Positions 47,061 to 64,000 of a DNA stretch of 64,000 bases are shown piece after piece. The notes under the pieces were generated by a model. It was not told where the DNA came from. It worked only from the letters and a program-made list of their open reading frames with translations, and ran no database searches. Made by a program: the position numbers and the translations under genes. The stretch spans positions 17,627,501 to 17,691,500 of the forward strand of contig NC_135553.1 in NCBI RefSeq assembly GCF_964340395.1. The letters run 5' to 3'. How positions within the stretch are numbered: the first letter of the stretch is position 1; every line of letters starts with the position of its first letter. Origin of the DNA: Glandiceps talaboti. Taxonomy: Eukaryota; Hemichordata; Enteropneusta; Spengelidae.

Positions 47061-48620
47061 GTCATGGCAGGAGGAAACTGGAGCGGCCGGGATAAACTTC
47101 GTTGTTTGGTAGAGTTAAACTTAACTCCACTCTTTCACTTTCAACGTGGCAAGTCACTTCAATCAAACATATTGGGTATAAATGTCTTATAATCGATTTA
47201 AAATTTAAGTGAGATGAAGGTCTGAGCATATATTTATGAATATCGATATCATAAAGCTAATTATATGTAAATATGCCAAAAGTTGGAATGATGTGTGTTA
47301 TTACACTTAGATGGAATTCCAGGCTACCATGAGGAATATATCTCCTCATTGCTGGAAACTATCATTAATTATGCAAATTAGTCAGTAATATGAAAGCCAC
47401 AATAACCATAGCATAAACAAGACTTAAGGCCTACTTGTTACAAAGAATGTATCTATAGAATTGCACAGTGGCAGTAGATACTAGGCGATATAATGCATAT
47501 ATCTATCATACATCACATCAAGTCCGTCACGTGACGTCATGTATTGACACGTCACGTTACATATCGTCGTATATCTATCTGCCATATAATGAATATTTAA
47601 ATCATGTGAGGTTAGCATAACTGATGTACATAATTCGATTTGTAAATGTAATCAATTATGCTAATACGTCATAATATAGTATGCAAGCAACACCCATCAT
47701 AAGATCACCGAATTGATCGTTAATGTTACATTTCTAACACCGACTTTTGTACACAGTACAAATCAAAGTCACGAATTTAGATTTGAAATGGACGAATTCG
47801 GTTAACACGAATCGTAAGACATCTACATGACTAAAATACAAACATGCTGTACCAGTCTTGACTTGTCATCTACTATTACCGTTTGAAGATGGACAATGCA
47901 TATGCTTGTTGTCAAAGGGATGTAATCAATTATGCAAATACGTCATATAGTATGCAAGCAACACCCATCATAAGATCACCGAATTGATCGTTAATGTTAC
48001 ATTTCTAACACCGACTTTTGTACACAGTACAAATTCAATTCATGAATTCAGATTTGAAATGGATGAATTCGGTTAACACGAATCGTAAGACATCTACATG
48101 ACTAAAATAGAAACATGTTGTACCGGTCTTAACTTGTCATCTACTTGCAGTAATAATTGTGGGCTGTGGACTCGATTAGTCCGTTGGGACTATTTCCACA
48201 GTCCAAACCAGATATAATTTAGTATTCTTTTGTTATATTTTGTTTGTTTTGAATTGTAGGTTTGTAATACTTGAGTTTATATTCAACTTTGTTCTATTTA
48301 TTTATATCTGGTTGCATAAAGATTCACTTCACTATTACCGTTTGAAGATGGACAATGCTGGTTGTCAAAGGCAAGTGATTAAAGATTGCATCAAGTCGAC
48401 TTGGAGATACATCTAAAACAATACGCCTTAAGAATAATTTTAACAATATTTTAATACTAGTTATATTAGTGCTCACTTCTTCTAAGATCATACCACTATT
48501 TATTCTTAATTTCATTCATCTCGTACATGAAGAAACACATGTATACATATAATGTGTTACATTGGTTGCTAACCGTTTTATTCAATATTTGCCCGCCCTA
48601 CAAATTGACAGAAAGTAATA
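47061..48620. repeat. Unassigned spacer with tandem duplication and SINE-like insert
   Basis: 47644-47905 is repeated at 47924-48365, with 'gcaagcaacacccatcataa' and 'gatttgaaatgga' in both. The second copy carries an extra about 185 bp (48147-48332), inside 'atctact|attaccg', that includes 'tgggctgtggactcgattag' and AT-rich 3' sequence. No gene. Confidence 0.7.
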
Positions 48621-49173
48621 AACTTTATGAAATATCAGCTGCATCATCATCTAATTTATAACAGAAAACATATTTCCATGTAGCGTGTGGATGGGACAAC
48701 GAAGACAAGAATGAAGGCGAATGTCTTTCCACACATATTATCATTTTATCAAATGTTGGTAACATTTGTGTCATTATAAAACTCATTGAAATTTGAAAAA
48801 TGCTGAGTAACACCACCTACAGGCTTTATTTACATATCGATTAGGTAACAATTATATTTATGTGAATCTGCGAAACGTGGGCGATTATTCATTTTTCTAC
48901 ACATGTAATCCCACTGAATTGCATTCAATACTATTATTATTTGAGCCAATATATTGTGATACAATGTTTGTCATAAATTTACATATAAAATCAAATCAAC
49001 CAGTTCTAATTTTTCGTATGATTTATTCACTGCTATTTCCTAATAAAGTGAGTATATTTAATCTAACTATGCGATTCGTCAGTTGACTAAAAGAGTAGTA
49101 ATACTGGACGTGTTGTTTGTACACAGCTTACAGTAGGGTGTCAAGTTCAAGACTTTCATTCCGTGTTCTCTTA
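48621..49173 (-). other. 3' flank and 3' UTR of copy C
   Basis: Matches 9720-10117 and 63715-64000. AATAAA on the minus strand at 49022-49027, about 147 bp after the stop. Confidence 0.6.
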
Positions 49174-56679
<7,506 letters not shown>

Positions 56680-56825
56680 TTTGGCTGGAAAACAATGATA
56701 AAACAAGTATAACGTGAAGTGATTGATGATTCTTACTTGGACATGGTTTTGTCGACTTCTACATTTTCTGAAGATTGTCTAAATAATTCTAGTACTCGTT
56801 ATAATTTTATCTTTCAATGACCTTG
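56680..56825 (-). other. Proximal upstream region of copy C
   Basis: CAG acceptor-like site directly before CCAAAATG, as in A and B; then similarity to B until about 56825. Confidence 0.5.
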
Positions 56826-57722
56826 TGATGGAAGAAAATTCCTTTCTACAATGGCATATAGCCTTGTCTGAAATGTGGTACATGTAAATACTTGTTCTTG
56901 TCCCTGTTTCGTACATGAATTCTTTAATATTACTTATTAGTTCAAACATAACTATACATATACATATACATGTATTACCTAGCTACCACACTAGTTACAG
57001 CACATGTCATGTAAATGCTTGGCTGTTTCACAATCAAGGCTTCACTTATAATGCACTTTGGAGCAAAAGTGAACTTGAAGGTTTCGTAATGGTAATGTTC
57101 ATAGATAATTTATAAAAGAAGTTAATTTAAATTGTTCTACTCGTCAGTATAAACTTGTTGGAAGGGATTAATACACTTTCTATTTTGGACACTACATGTT
57201 ATTGACACTACAAATCACCACATCTCATCAGATTCCAGTTTCTATTATACACGAGGTATGACCACCTAAAGTTCTAGAACATACCGGTGACTTTACTAAA
57301 CATGCAATACTAATGCTCCTATACCAATGTTACAGACCCATTTTATGTGGCATAGGAAACTCATTTAAAACTAATTAAAACTTACATTTAGGTTAGCTTT
57401 TCGAAGCTTGGAAATATTACCTCAAAGGCTGCGAATAACCTAAAAATTGCCTTAACAGAAGCAGAAAACTCCAGATCTGCCAGGGGAAAACCCAAAGGAC
57501 TCCCTCACCCCAAGAGGTCACTCATGCATTCAACTAACATGTAAATATTATATATTGGTTGGGGGGGGGGGAATCATCATGTTTTAGAATTAAGTGATGG
57601 GGGGGGGGGGAGGTTCAGCCTGTTTGGTTTTACAGATGGGGGGGGGGGGGGGGGTAAGTGACTTTCTGTTGGCCCGATTTAAGAATCCAGCTCTCCCCCG
57701 GCTGGAGAAACTGACCGGTACC
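56826..57722. mobile_element. PIF/Harbinger-like element, copy 3, left end missing
   Basis: Right end ...GGAGAAACTGACCGGTACC followed by TTA (57723-57725). Interior matches copies 1 and 2, including 'tgacattgacactacaaatcacc'-like and G-run segments. The left TIR is absent and flanking host sequence is deleted. In copy B the target site is still intact at 16394 (TTAGCATCAGCGGC). Confidence 0.75.
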
Positions 57723-58618
57723 TTAGCAGCAACGGCATTTTACTCGTGGAATTCAGATTTTGGGACGCCATTCTTAGACATTTATGAAACTGTAGTTGTA
57801 AATTCTTCATTTAGTGATTTTATAGTCTAAGGTCATCACCTTTAAAACGCACAATCGTGAGCGAACTGAGAGAATGATTTGAGGTTGTATAGTTTACTAT
57901 TTATATAACCAAGTGGAGGGTCTATGATATAACACTTTACAGTTTCAAACATCTAAGTTTTAGACTGTACTATCTAGCATATTAGTATTGTAATTTGTAG
58001 ACTGTGGTCAAACTGACCCCTTCCACTAAGTAAATAGCATACGCATTCACAAATGTGTTTAGCCTATTATTCCATAGAAAAAAGATAAACACTGACGTCA
58101 ACTGGCAACATACAGTTCAAGCAGTTCAAACAACTCGGGCAACTGAACTGAAAAGCATGACGTCATATATTCACGGTGCTATTCATGAGATATTTAAATG
58201 AACGACTTGGGTTACATGATATGCCATAGCATTGTTGTCTGAACATCAGCCCACTACAGTAGTACATGTACTATAGTGGTCTACTGTTGGTGTAATCCTG
58301 AAGTAAACATTCCTATTTTATTGGTGAAGGCAGTAGTATGTAGTATTACCACAGACACCTGTTTACCGAGATATATTCCTGAATACAGTAAGATATCGAT
58401 AATATTGACATACTTGGGGGTAACACAGGTTTTTAGGATCAAAGACATCAACCGATTCCTGATGACGCTATGCATGGCGAAATATAGAAGACAATCTTGT
58501 ATCTACCTATTATACAAGAACTTCAAAGACTCCTATGTTTTACCCCTTTAGGAGCGATAGAAATTCCAATAGAACCGATAGCGCCCATCTCCATAAACAC
58601 GATTAACCCAATCACATT
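57723..58618 (-). other. Upstream sequence of copy C shared with copy B
   Basis: Matches 16394-17570 plus 19021-19090 with indels; in B this stretch is split by Harbinger copy 1. No gene. Confidence 0.6.
57909..57926. mobile_element. Short palindromic insertion 6 (shortened)
   Basis: 18 bp CCAAGTGGAGGGTCTATG flanked by ATATAA on both sides (57903-57908, 57927-57932). The homologous B sequence near 16570 lacks it. Confidence 0.6.
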
Positions 58619-58903
58619 TGTTACGATCCAAAATATCGTATTTCGGAATTATGGGAATAAATTCTACATTTCGGCATTGTAGGCCATAGGTCAGAAGTAG
58701 ACTGGCGATGACGAATCTGGGCAAAAATGATGTAACTGAAATTCACATGATTGGTTGAAGAAAAGTATATAAATAACTTTTATGATGGCATGACCTTATG
58801 GTGTGATTTTCTATTTTTAGTCGTTGAGTCAATTCGATTGTATGAGAATTAAAACATCCAGGAGCACTCGGGTAAGTGATTCTGGCAAGCCGAAATCTCT
58901 TCA
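58619..58903. repeat. LTR-like repeat, copy 1 (right part lost)
   Basis: Begins TGTTACGATCCAAAATATCG, contains the TATA-like AAGTATATAAATAACT and 'ggcaagccgaaatctcttc'. It matches 60633-60901. Confidence 0.55.
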
Positions 58904-60632
58904 ATATTCCTGTACTGTCACATAGGGCTAACCATTCGTTGACGTGTTACTGCGACGCTCGGTGTTACGTATCGCGAAGCCCGAGTGTTCTGTTGCAAGC
59001 CTTGCTTATATATTTCGTGGTGTGCGATCCTAGAAACCTTGTTATTTTACCCCTTTCATATACTATTTGCCAAGTATCTCAATATTATCGATTCTTAAAG
59101 TATTCTCAAACGTATCTCGGGAAACAAGTGTCTGTGAGTATTAGATAAATGTGTAACAACTAACATATACAATGGAAAGGCTGAATGAAATCTATGACTT
59201 TTTACGGCTATGACCAATCGTTATAATTCACAGCAGCGAACATGCTGACCTCAGGTTTGAACCTCAATATAACGTTAACGTTCTGTGCTCTGACTACACT
59301 ATAAAACGGTATGCTGTAGATAGTTTACTAACATACCTTGTTTGGCGTTGCCTGTTGTCACCTCAGTGTGCCTCGCATGCGAATAGAACGAGTGTGAAGC
59401 TACCATCATATTCATATTCATATTCACTTTCAAAAGTTGACCTCTAGCTCAATGTGAATATGATGATAGCTTCACACGTTCATCATCAGATTCGAAGTCT
59501 TCCGAATGGGTACGAACATGCGTTCGGTAAATCACATATCCTTCATTGGCAGGTTGAAATCATGTGATTGTAATTACTTTTCACTTGATTTGCGTGGATT
59601 TGCATGCTTTCTTCTTATTTTTGCCAGAGTATCCAATTTGCACCATGAATTATTGTTGTCATGGACCATAATTTTTACAATCGATTGCGTTGACCCTCCC
59701 CGATCAAGGGAAACTACATACATTGTGATAATTGTGGTCTTGACAACTCTATTTTGTGTAAATTTCACCAGTGTAAGTGTTAAGTAGGGTTTCAAAGATA
59801 GCGACACTGCGGGAAATCAAAACACACCCAGCCAAGCCATATTTTATTACATTACTCATACAGGTTTTTTGTACACCCAAATATTGATATTTCATTTTCA
59901 AAGATATGGGAAAGGCATACTAAACATCCAAATTAGTTTTTTATATGACAACAATAATTCATGGTGCAAATTGGATACTCTGGCAAATCCACGCAAATCA
60001 AGTGAAAAGTAACTACAATCACATGATTTCAACCTGCCAATGAAGGATTTATGTGATTTGCCGCGACCCGAACGCTTGTTCGTACGATCGTACCCATTCG
60101 GAAGACTTCGAATCTGATGATGAACGTGTGAAGCTATCATCATATTCACATTGAGCAAGAGGTCAACTTTTGAAAGTGAATATGAATATGAATATGATGG
60201 TAGCTTCACACTCGTGCGAATAGACTGAATAGCGGTGGTGGTCTCCAATCCGAACTTTAAACTTTAAGCCCCGATATCTAGTGGTTTCGTGATAAGAACT
60301 CACGTGTACAAATAGAATGACGTCATGGTAGATTATGAGTAATACTAAGGGGTGAAGCATGTGATTTCCGGGGTGGGGGGGGGAGGCTGGCGGATTGTCG
60401 GGAAATAAATTGTCGTAGGCCAAAAATGCTTACCAACTGATGCATGAAGACAATACATATTCTTACATTGTACACACCCCTTCTTTGCTACTTTGTATTT
60501 TGATTGAAATTTGCCTACTATTGTTAGTATCTAGATATATTTAAATGAAAAGATAACAAAAAATCTTTTAGTCCTCGAATTTCAAAAATGGCACAATGGC
60601 GTTGTAACACAATTGTGGAATTGATGTTTTAT
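58904..60632 (-). promoter_or_regulatory. Conserved far-upstream block of copy C with possible first exon
   Basis: Candidate donor AACAAG|GTATGT, exon last base 59337. The conserved exon sequence (cctcagtgtgcctcg on plus) is interrupted at 59387 by an 829-bp foldback. Beyond it lie CACGTG (60301-60306) and TGACGTCA (60318-60325), again conserved. If the promoter is the CRE/E-box region, transcripts would have to carry or splice out the foldback. Confidence 0.4.
59387..60215. mobile_element. 829-bp foldback element with 8-bp target duplication
   Basis: Arms of about 275 bp are near-perfect reverse complements; outer ends ACGAGTGTGAAGCTACCATC. GCGAATAG flanks both sides (59379-59386, 60216-60223). 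Each arm also folds on itself: GTGTGAAGCTACCATCATATT faces AATATGATGATAGCTTCACAC. The centre (about 59665-59945) is AT-rich. No transposase. The 8-bp duplication suggests hAT or P-like mobilisation, which is inference. Confidence 0.85.
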
Positions 60633-61022
60633 TGTTACGATCCAAAATATCGTATTTCGGAATTATGGGAATAAATTCTACATTTCGGCATTGTAGGCCA
60701 TAGGTCAGAAGTAGACCCATAGTAGATGTTACTGAAAATCACATGATTGGTTAGAGAAAAGTATATAATTTATAACTTTTATGATGGCATGATCTTATGG
60801 TGTGATTTTCTATTTTTAGTTGTTGTGTAAATTACACTGTATTCGAAGTATACTTAAGATCACTCGGGTAGGTGATTCTGGCAAGCCGAAATCTCTTCTC
60901 AGTTGTGACTAATTCCCGACTTGGACCTAAACGATCCCGTACGAGAGTATGAGAGTGTGAGTGCTAGAGTGCAACGTTAGAACTATCCATACTTATACCG
61001 TTCAACTCTATGACACGCAACA
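60633..61022. mobile_element. Solo-LTR-like element
   Basis: 390 bp starting TGTTACG and ending CGCAACA, i.e. short TGTT/AACA inverted ends, with TTAT at both sides (60629-60632, 61023-61026). Spacers A and B lack it at the homologous place ('gttattaccttccg'). Contains a TATA-like box in the middle. No internal retroviral-type domain is nearby, so only the LTR resemblance is claimed. Confidence 0.5.
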
Positions 61023-61044
61023 TTATTGCCTTCGGTAAGGAAGG

Positions 61045-61046
<2 letters not shown>

Positions 61047-61138
<92 letters not shown>
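61047..61138. repeat. (TA)n microsatellite
   Basis: About 46 units, at the position of (GT)n in spacers A and B and directly before the hammerhead-bearing insert. Confidence 0.95.
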
Positions 61139-61141
<3 letters not shown>

Positions 61142-61190
61142 GTCAGTGGTAAGATTTGTCCGTAGTACAGTGCTCGTACTCGTACATCAA

Positions 61191-61236
61191 CATCTCCTGA
61201 CGAGTGATTTACTCACGAAACAGGCTTGTAGAGACG
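61191..61236 (+). ncRNA. Type I hammerhead ribozyme motif
   Basis: Helix I strand TCTC, box CTGACGA, helix II GTGA-TTTAC-TCAC, GAA, helix III ACA-GGCT-TGT, cleavage base A61230 (GUA), then GAGA pairing with TCTC. All core bases fit CUGANGA...GAA and the NUH rule. It lies in an approximately 135-bp insert between (TA)n and TA-rich sequence, absent from spacers A and B. Resembles hammerheads of animal retrozymes and Penelope-like elements. Activity is not demonstrated. Confidence 0.75.
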
Positions 61237-61309
61237 AAAAACCCGACTTGATTTTCTCCTACCCTCAACATATATATACTATATATATTAGGGTTGTCTT
61301 TGTCATAGT

Positions 61310-62020
61310 TTTCTCAAAAACGACTGGCTCAATTCGAACGAAATTTGGTGCACATGTTCATTATAGTAAAAACTAGATCTTACTAGGTTTTGGTAAGTAA
61401 TTGTTTTCGGTAATTAGGTTATAACTTCAGAACGTACGATTCAAATTCAGTATAATTCAGGCATTGATGATAACAACGTGCATGTGTCATATAAAGTTTG
61501 ATAATATAGCTTGTAGTTTTAATGCCTCCTTTGCATAATTTAAGTAATTAGGAAAATAATGTACACTCTAAATTTGGTATAATTTGGCACATACTTCAAA
61601 CATACGAAAGGGCATATATCCTGAAAAGCTTGTTGATGTGGCTTTTTATTTTAATGAGTCATTTGCATAATTAATTAAAAGCTAAATCTTAAGAATACTC
61701 TTTTCAAATTCAATACAATTTGCTACCTACATCAACCATAACAAGGTGCATAGCTTCTACAAAGCTTTGTGACGTAGCTTTTAGTTTTAATGACTCGTTC
61801 ACATAATTAATGATCTTCAGTAATAAGACAATGTTTTCAAATTTCAAACTTCACACTTTAAATTCAAATTCAGCTAATTGCTAATGTTCTAATAAGCTTG
61901 GTGATGTAGTTTTTATTTTTAATGACTCATTTGCATAATTAATAATCAGTTAGTACACTATACTTAAAAATGCACTCTTCAAATTCAATAAAAATGTGGT
62001 ACATACTTCAAACATAACTA
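61310..62020. repeat. AT-rich satellite array
   Basis: Sister of 5920-6700 and 20430-21200, same unit order. Confidence 0.8.
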
Positions 62021-62449
62021 ATTCCATATTTTCTGTCGCATTACAACAATTATTGTGTGTTTGAGCGAAAATCTAAAGACTTTGCTCCTATGCCAAGTTT
62101 TGGATGTTTATCCACTTGCCTAGGCATCTCTATGATTATCTTTGCAATATGTACCGTCATTAGGGTGTTGTTGTGGGCATGCCACATGGTCTTGTTGTAG
62201 TATATATATCTCCATTTTTGCCTCCCATATGGAATTGTTACTCAAATCTATTCAATTCAATTCAATTGAAACTTCATTGTCTGCATATAAAAACACAGAA
62301 AATTGTCTTCAGACTCGTTAGCAAATATTACAAAAATACACATAATTCACACCAATGAAAACAGAAATAGTAATATGCATTTACATAATGACATAAACGT
62401 TCACTTGAGGCTGTCACATTGAGATCAAAATGGCTACTGCTGATGGTAA
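62021..62449. other. Spacer C-D and 3' tail of the RT fragment
   Basis: 62125-62210 matches 7745-7830. 62250-62300 has (ATTCA)-like 'tcaattcaattcaattgaa', probably the 3' tail of the minus-strand RT element. Confidence 0.5.
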
Positions 62450-62789
62450 GAATGATTTTTTAAACAAGTTCTCTTTTTTTGCAAATGGAAACGACGTCCA
62501 GAAGCTTCTGGAAGTGAGTATGTAATGCATGTGTCCGGTCATTAACTATTTTCAATGCCTTTCTTTTTACTGACAACTGATGCAAGTGACAAAGAGAAGA
62601 TTGTTTGCTACCGATGACTTTTTCAGCCATGTTGACAATGCGAGAAAGATTACTTCTGTTCTTTACTGTCAAATTACCATACCAAAGTGCAATATTAAAG
62701 GACAGCACACTCTCAATGAGAGATCTATACACCAATTGAAGGACACTTTGACTTACGCCAAAGGATCTGAGTTTCCTCAGGATATACAT
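62450..62789 (-). pseudogene. Non-LTR RT C-terminal fragment (sister of 7890-8272)
   Basis: LRKLRSFGVSQSVLQLVYRS, LWYGNLTVKNRSNLSRIV, IGSKQSSLCHLHQLSVKRKA intact. The GRRYR region is frameshifted (DVVSICKK in the wrong frame). Its position equals that of the fragment in spacer A-B. Confidence 0.75.
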
Positions 62790-62829
62790 TCTCTGTTGGG
62801 CTTTTTTAAGTTATGCTTTTGATTTCAAT

Positions 62830-63520
62830 ACAATGTGGTACATATGTTAAAAATCTAAGCGCACATGTTCAATAAAGTTTGTTGATTCAGCTTAACGCCT
62901 TTACAAATAATTTGCATATTGAATTGATTTTGGTAGTTATGCTATATCTTAAGAATGTATACTTCAATTTCAATATGATTTAAATAAACAAGTTATCCAT
63001 AATAAAGCTGCATATATGTCCTATAAAATGTGTTGATGTAGCTTACAGATTTAATGAATAAATTGCATAATTAATGACTTTTTGTAATTGCGCTTTATCT
63101 TTAAGAATGCAAGCTTCAAATTTCATATAATTTGGTTTATCAACCCTAATAATGCTCATCTGTACTTTAAAGTTTGTTGACATAGCTTATACTTTTAATG
63201 AGTAATTTGAATAATTAATGATTTTCGTTATGAGTTATATCTTCGGAAAACACGCTTCAAATGCAATAAAATTCGGCATATACATCAACCATGCACAAAG
63301 CACAGATGTCGTCTGAAGTCTGTTGATATAGCTTTTAATTTGAATGACTAATTTGCATAATGTACGATTTTCCTTAATTAAGTGCAAACTTCAACTTCTA
63401 TATTATCGAGCCTAAATGTAAAGATACTGCCTCATTAATTATCAAAATTAGTATTGTTTATTGTTTTAAATAATTAGGCAATACATTACCTATACAAGCT
63501 TCAAATTTCATATAATTATT
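62830..63520. repeat. AT-rich satellite array
   Basis: Sister of 8820-9530, without its (TA)n expansion. Confidence 0.8.
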
Positions 63521-64000
63521 TTTCCCAACTATGTGGTACACCATGTATAATAGCTATGATTTAGAATTTTACTTTCAAACAATGTGTGTAGGCCAAAAAG
63601 CCTATGGTTTTTGCCTTTATGGGAGGCATTCAGGATAAATCTGGTTTGAATGTATATCCGGCATATCAACCTTCATTTAGTTGTTATGGGCATGGTCGAA
63701 CTAAGAATGACGATGAATGCCTTTACACATATATTACCATGTAATCGAATATTTGTAACATCTGTCATTACAATGCTCATTGAAATTTGAAAAATTAGTA
63801 ACACCACCTACAGGCTTTATCTATATATCGATTAGAGAACGATTAATGCTAATCTGCGAAACTTGTTATTATTCGATTCAATACATTGTGGTACAATGTT
63901 TTCATAAATTTACATATAAAAATCAAATCTACCAGTTCTGAACGGTGTTATTGTATGTATGATTTATTTACTGGTATTTCTTGGTAAAACGATTATATTT
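63521..64000 (-). other. 3' flank of a further P450 copy (D), gene body beyond right edge
   Basis: Near-identical to 9530-10012 and carries the conserved AATAAA (minus, 63963-63968). By alignment to copy B the stop codon would lie about 105 bp beyond the window. Confidence 0.6.

Overview
This is eukaryotic, animal-type nuclear DNA: split genes with GT-AG introns, many microsatellites, CR1/L2-type retrotransposon pieces, DNA transposons and no dense coding. Repeat style and gene type suggest a marine invertebrate (amphioxus, hemichordate or similar), but the species cannot be fixed from the sequence alone.

The only host genes I can support are a head-to-tail array of cytochrome P450 genes, all on the minus strand. 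Copy A (46-1707) is cut by the left edge and shows exons 1-3. Copy B (10118-16072) and copy C (49174-56679) are complete: nine exons with identical exon lengths and phases, each giving 505 residues. They have an N-terminal membrane anchor, a proline hinge, WxxxR, AGxDTT, ExxR, PERF-like and FxxGxRxCxG motifs. The 3' flank of a fourth copy (D) fills the right edge from about 63530. The proteins look like clan-2 microsomal P450s (CYP1/CYP17/CYP2-like).

The spacers between genes are diverged duplicates of one another. Each carries a conserved far-upstream block (a possible non-coding first exon with CRE and E-box motifs about 2.7-3.6 kb from the ATG), a (GT)n or (TA)n run, a degenerate AT-rich satellite of about 150 bp period, and in two of them a reverse-transcriptase fragment. 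Spacer A-B is about 8.4 kb. Spacer B-C is about 33 kb because it holds a nest of transposons. A minus-strand CR1/L2-like element (about 22494-46620) is split by a DNA transposon with 31-bp terminal inverted repeats and a TTAAC duplication (23213-44277). That is split in turn by a 17.5-kb CACTA-type element (24029-41505) whose 259-bp inverted ends differ at one position.

Other notable structure: two well-formed type I hammerhead ribozyme motifs (13275-13317 minus; 61191-61236 plus); six very short palindromic insertions (18-41 bp), five of them with duplicated target sites of about 5 bp; an exon-3 duplication in copy C that keeps the reading frame; an 829-bp foldback in the putative first exon of copy C; a 154-bp hairpin element with a 9-bp target duplication; and a PIF/Harbinger-like family with TTA/TAA duplications.
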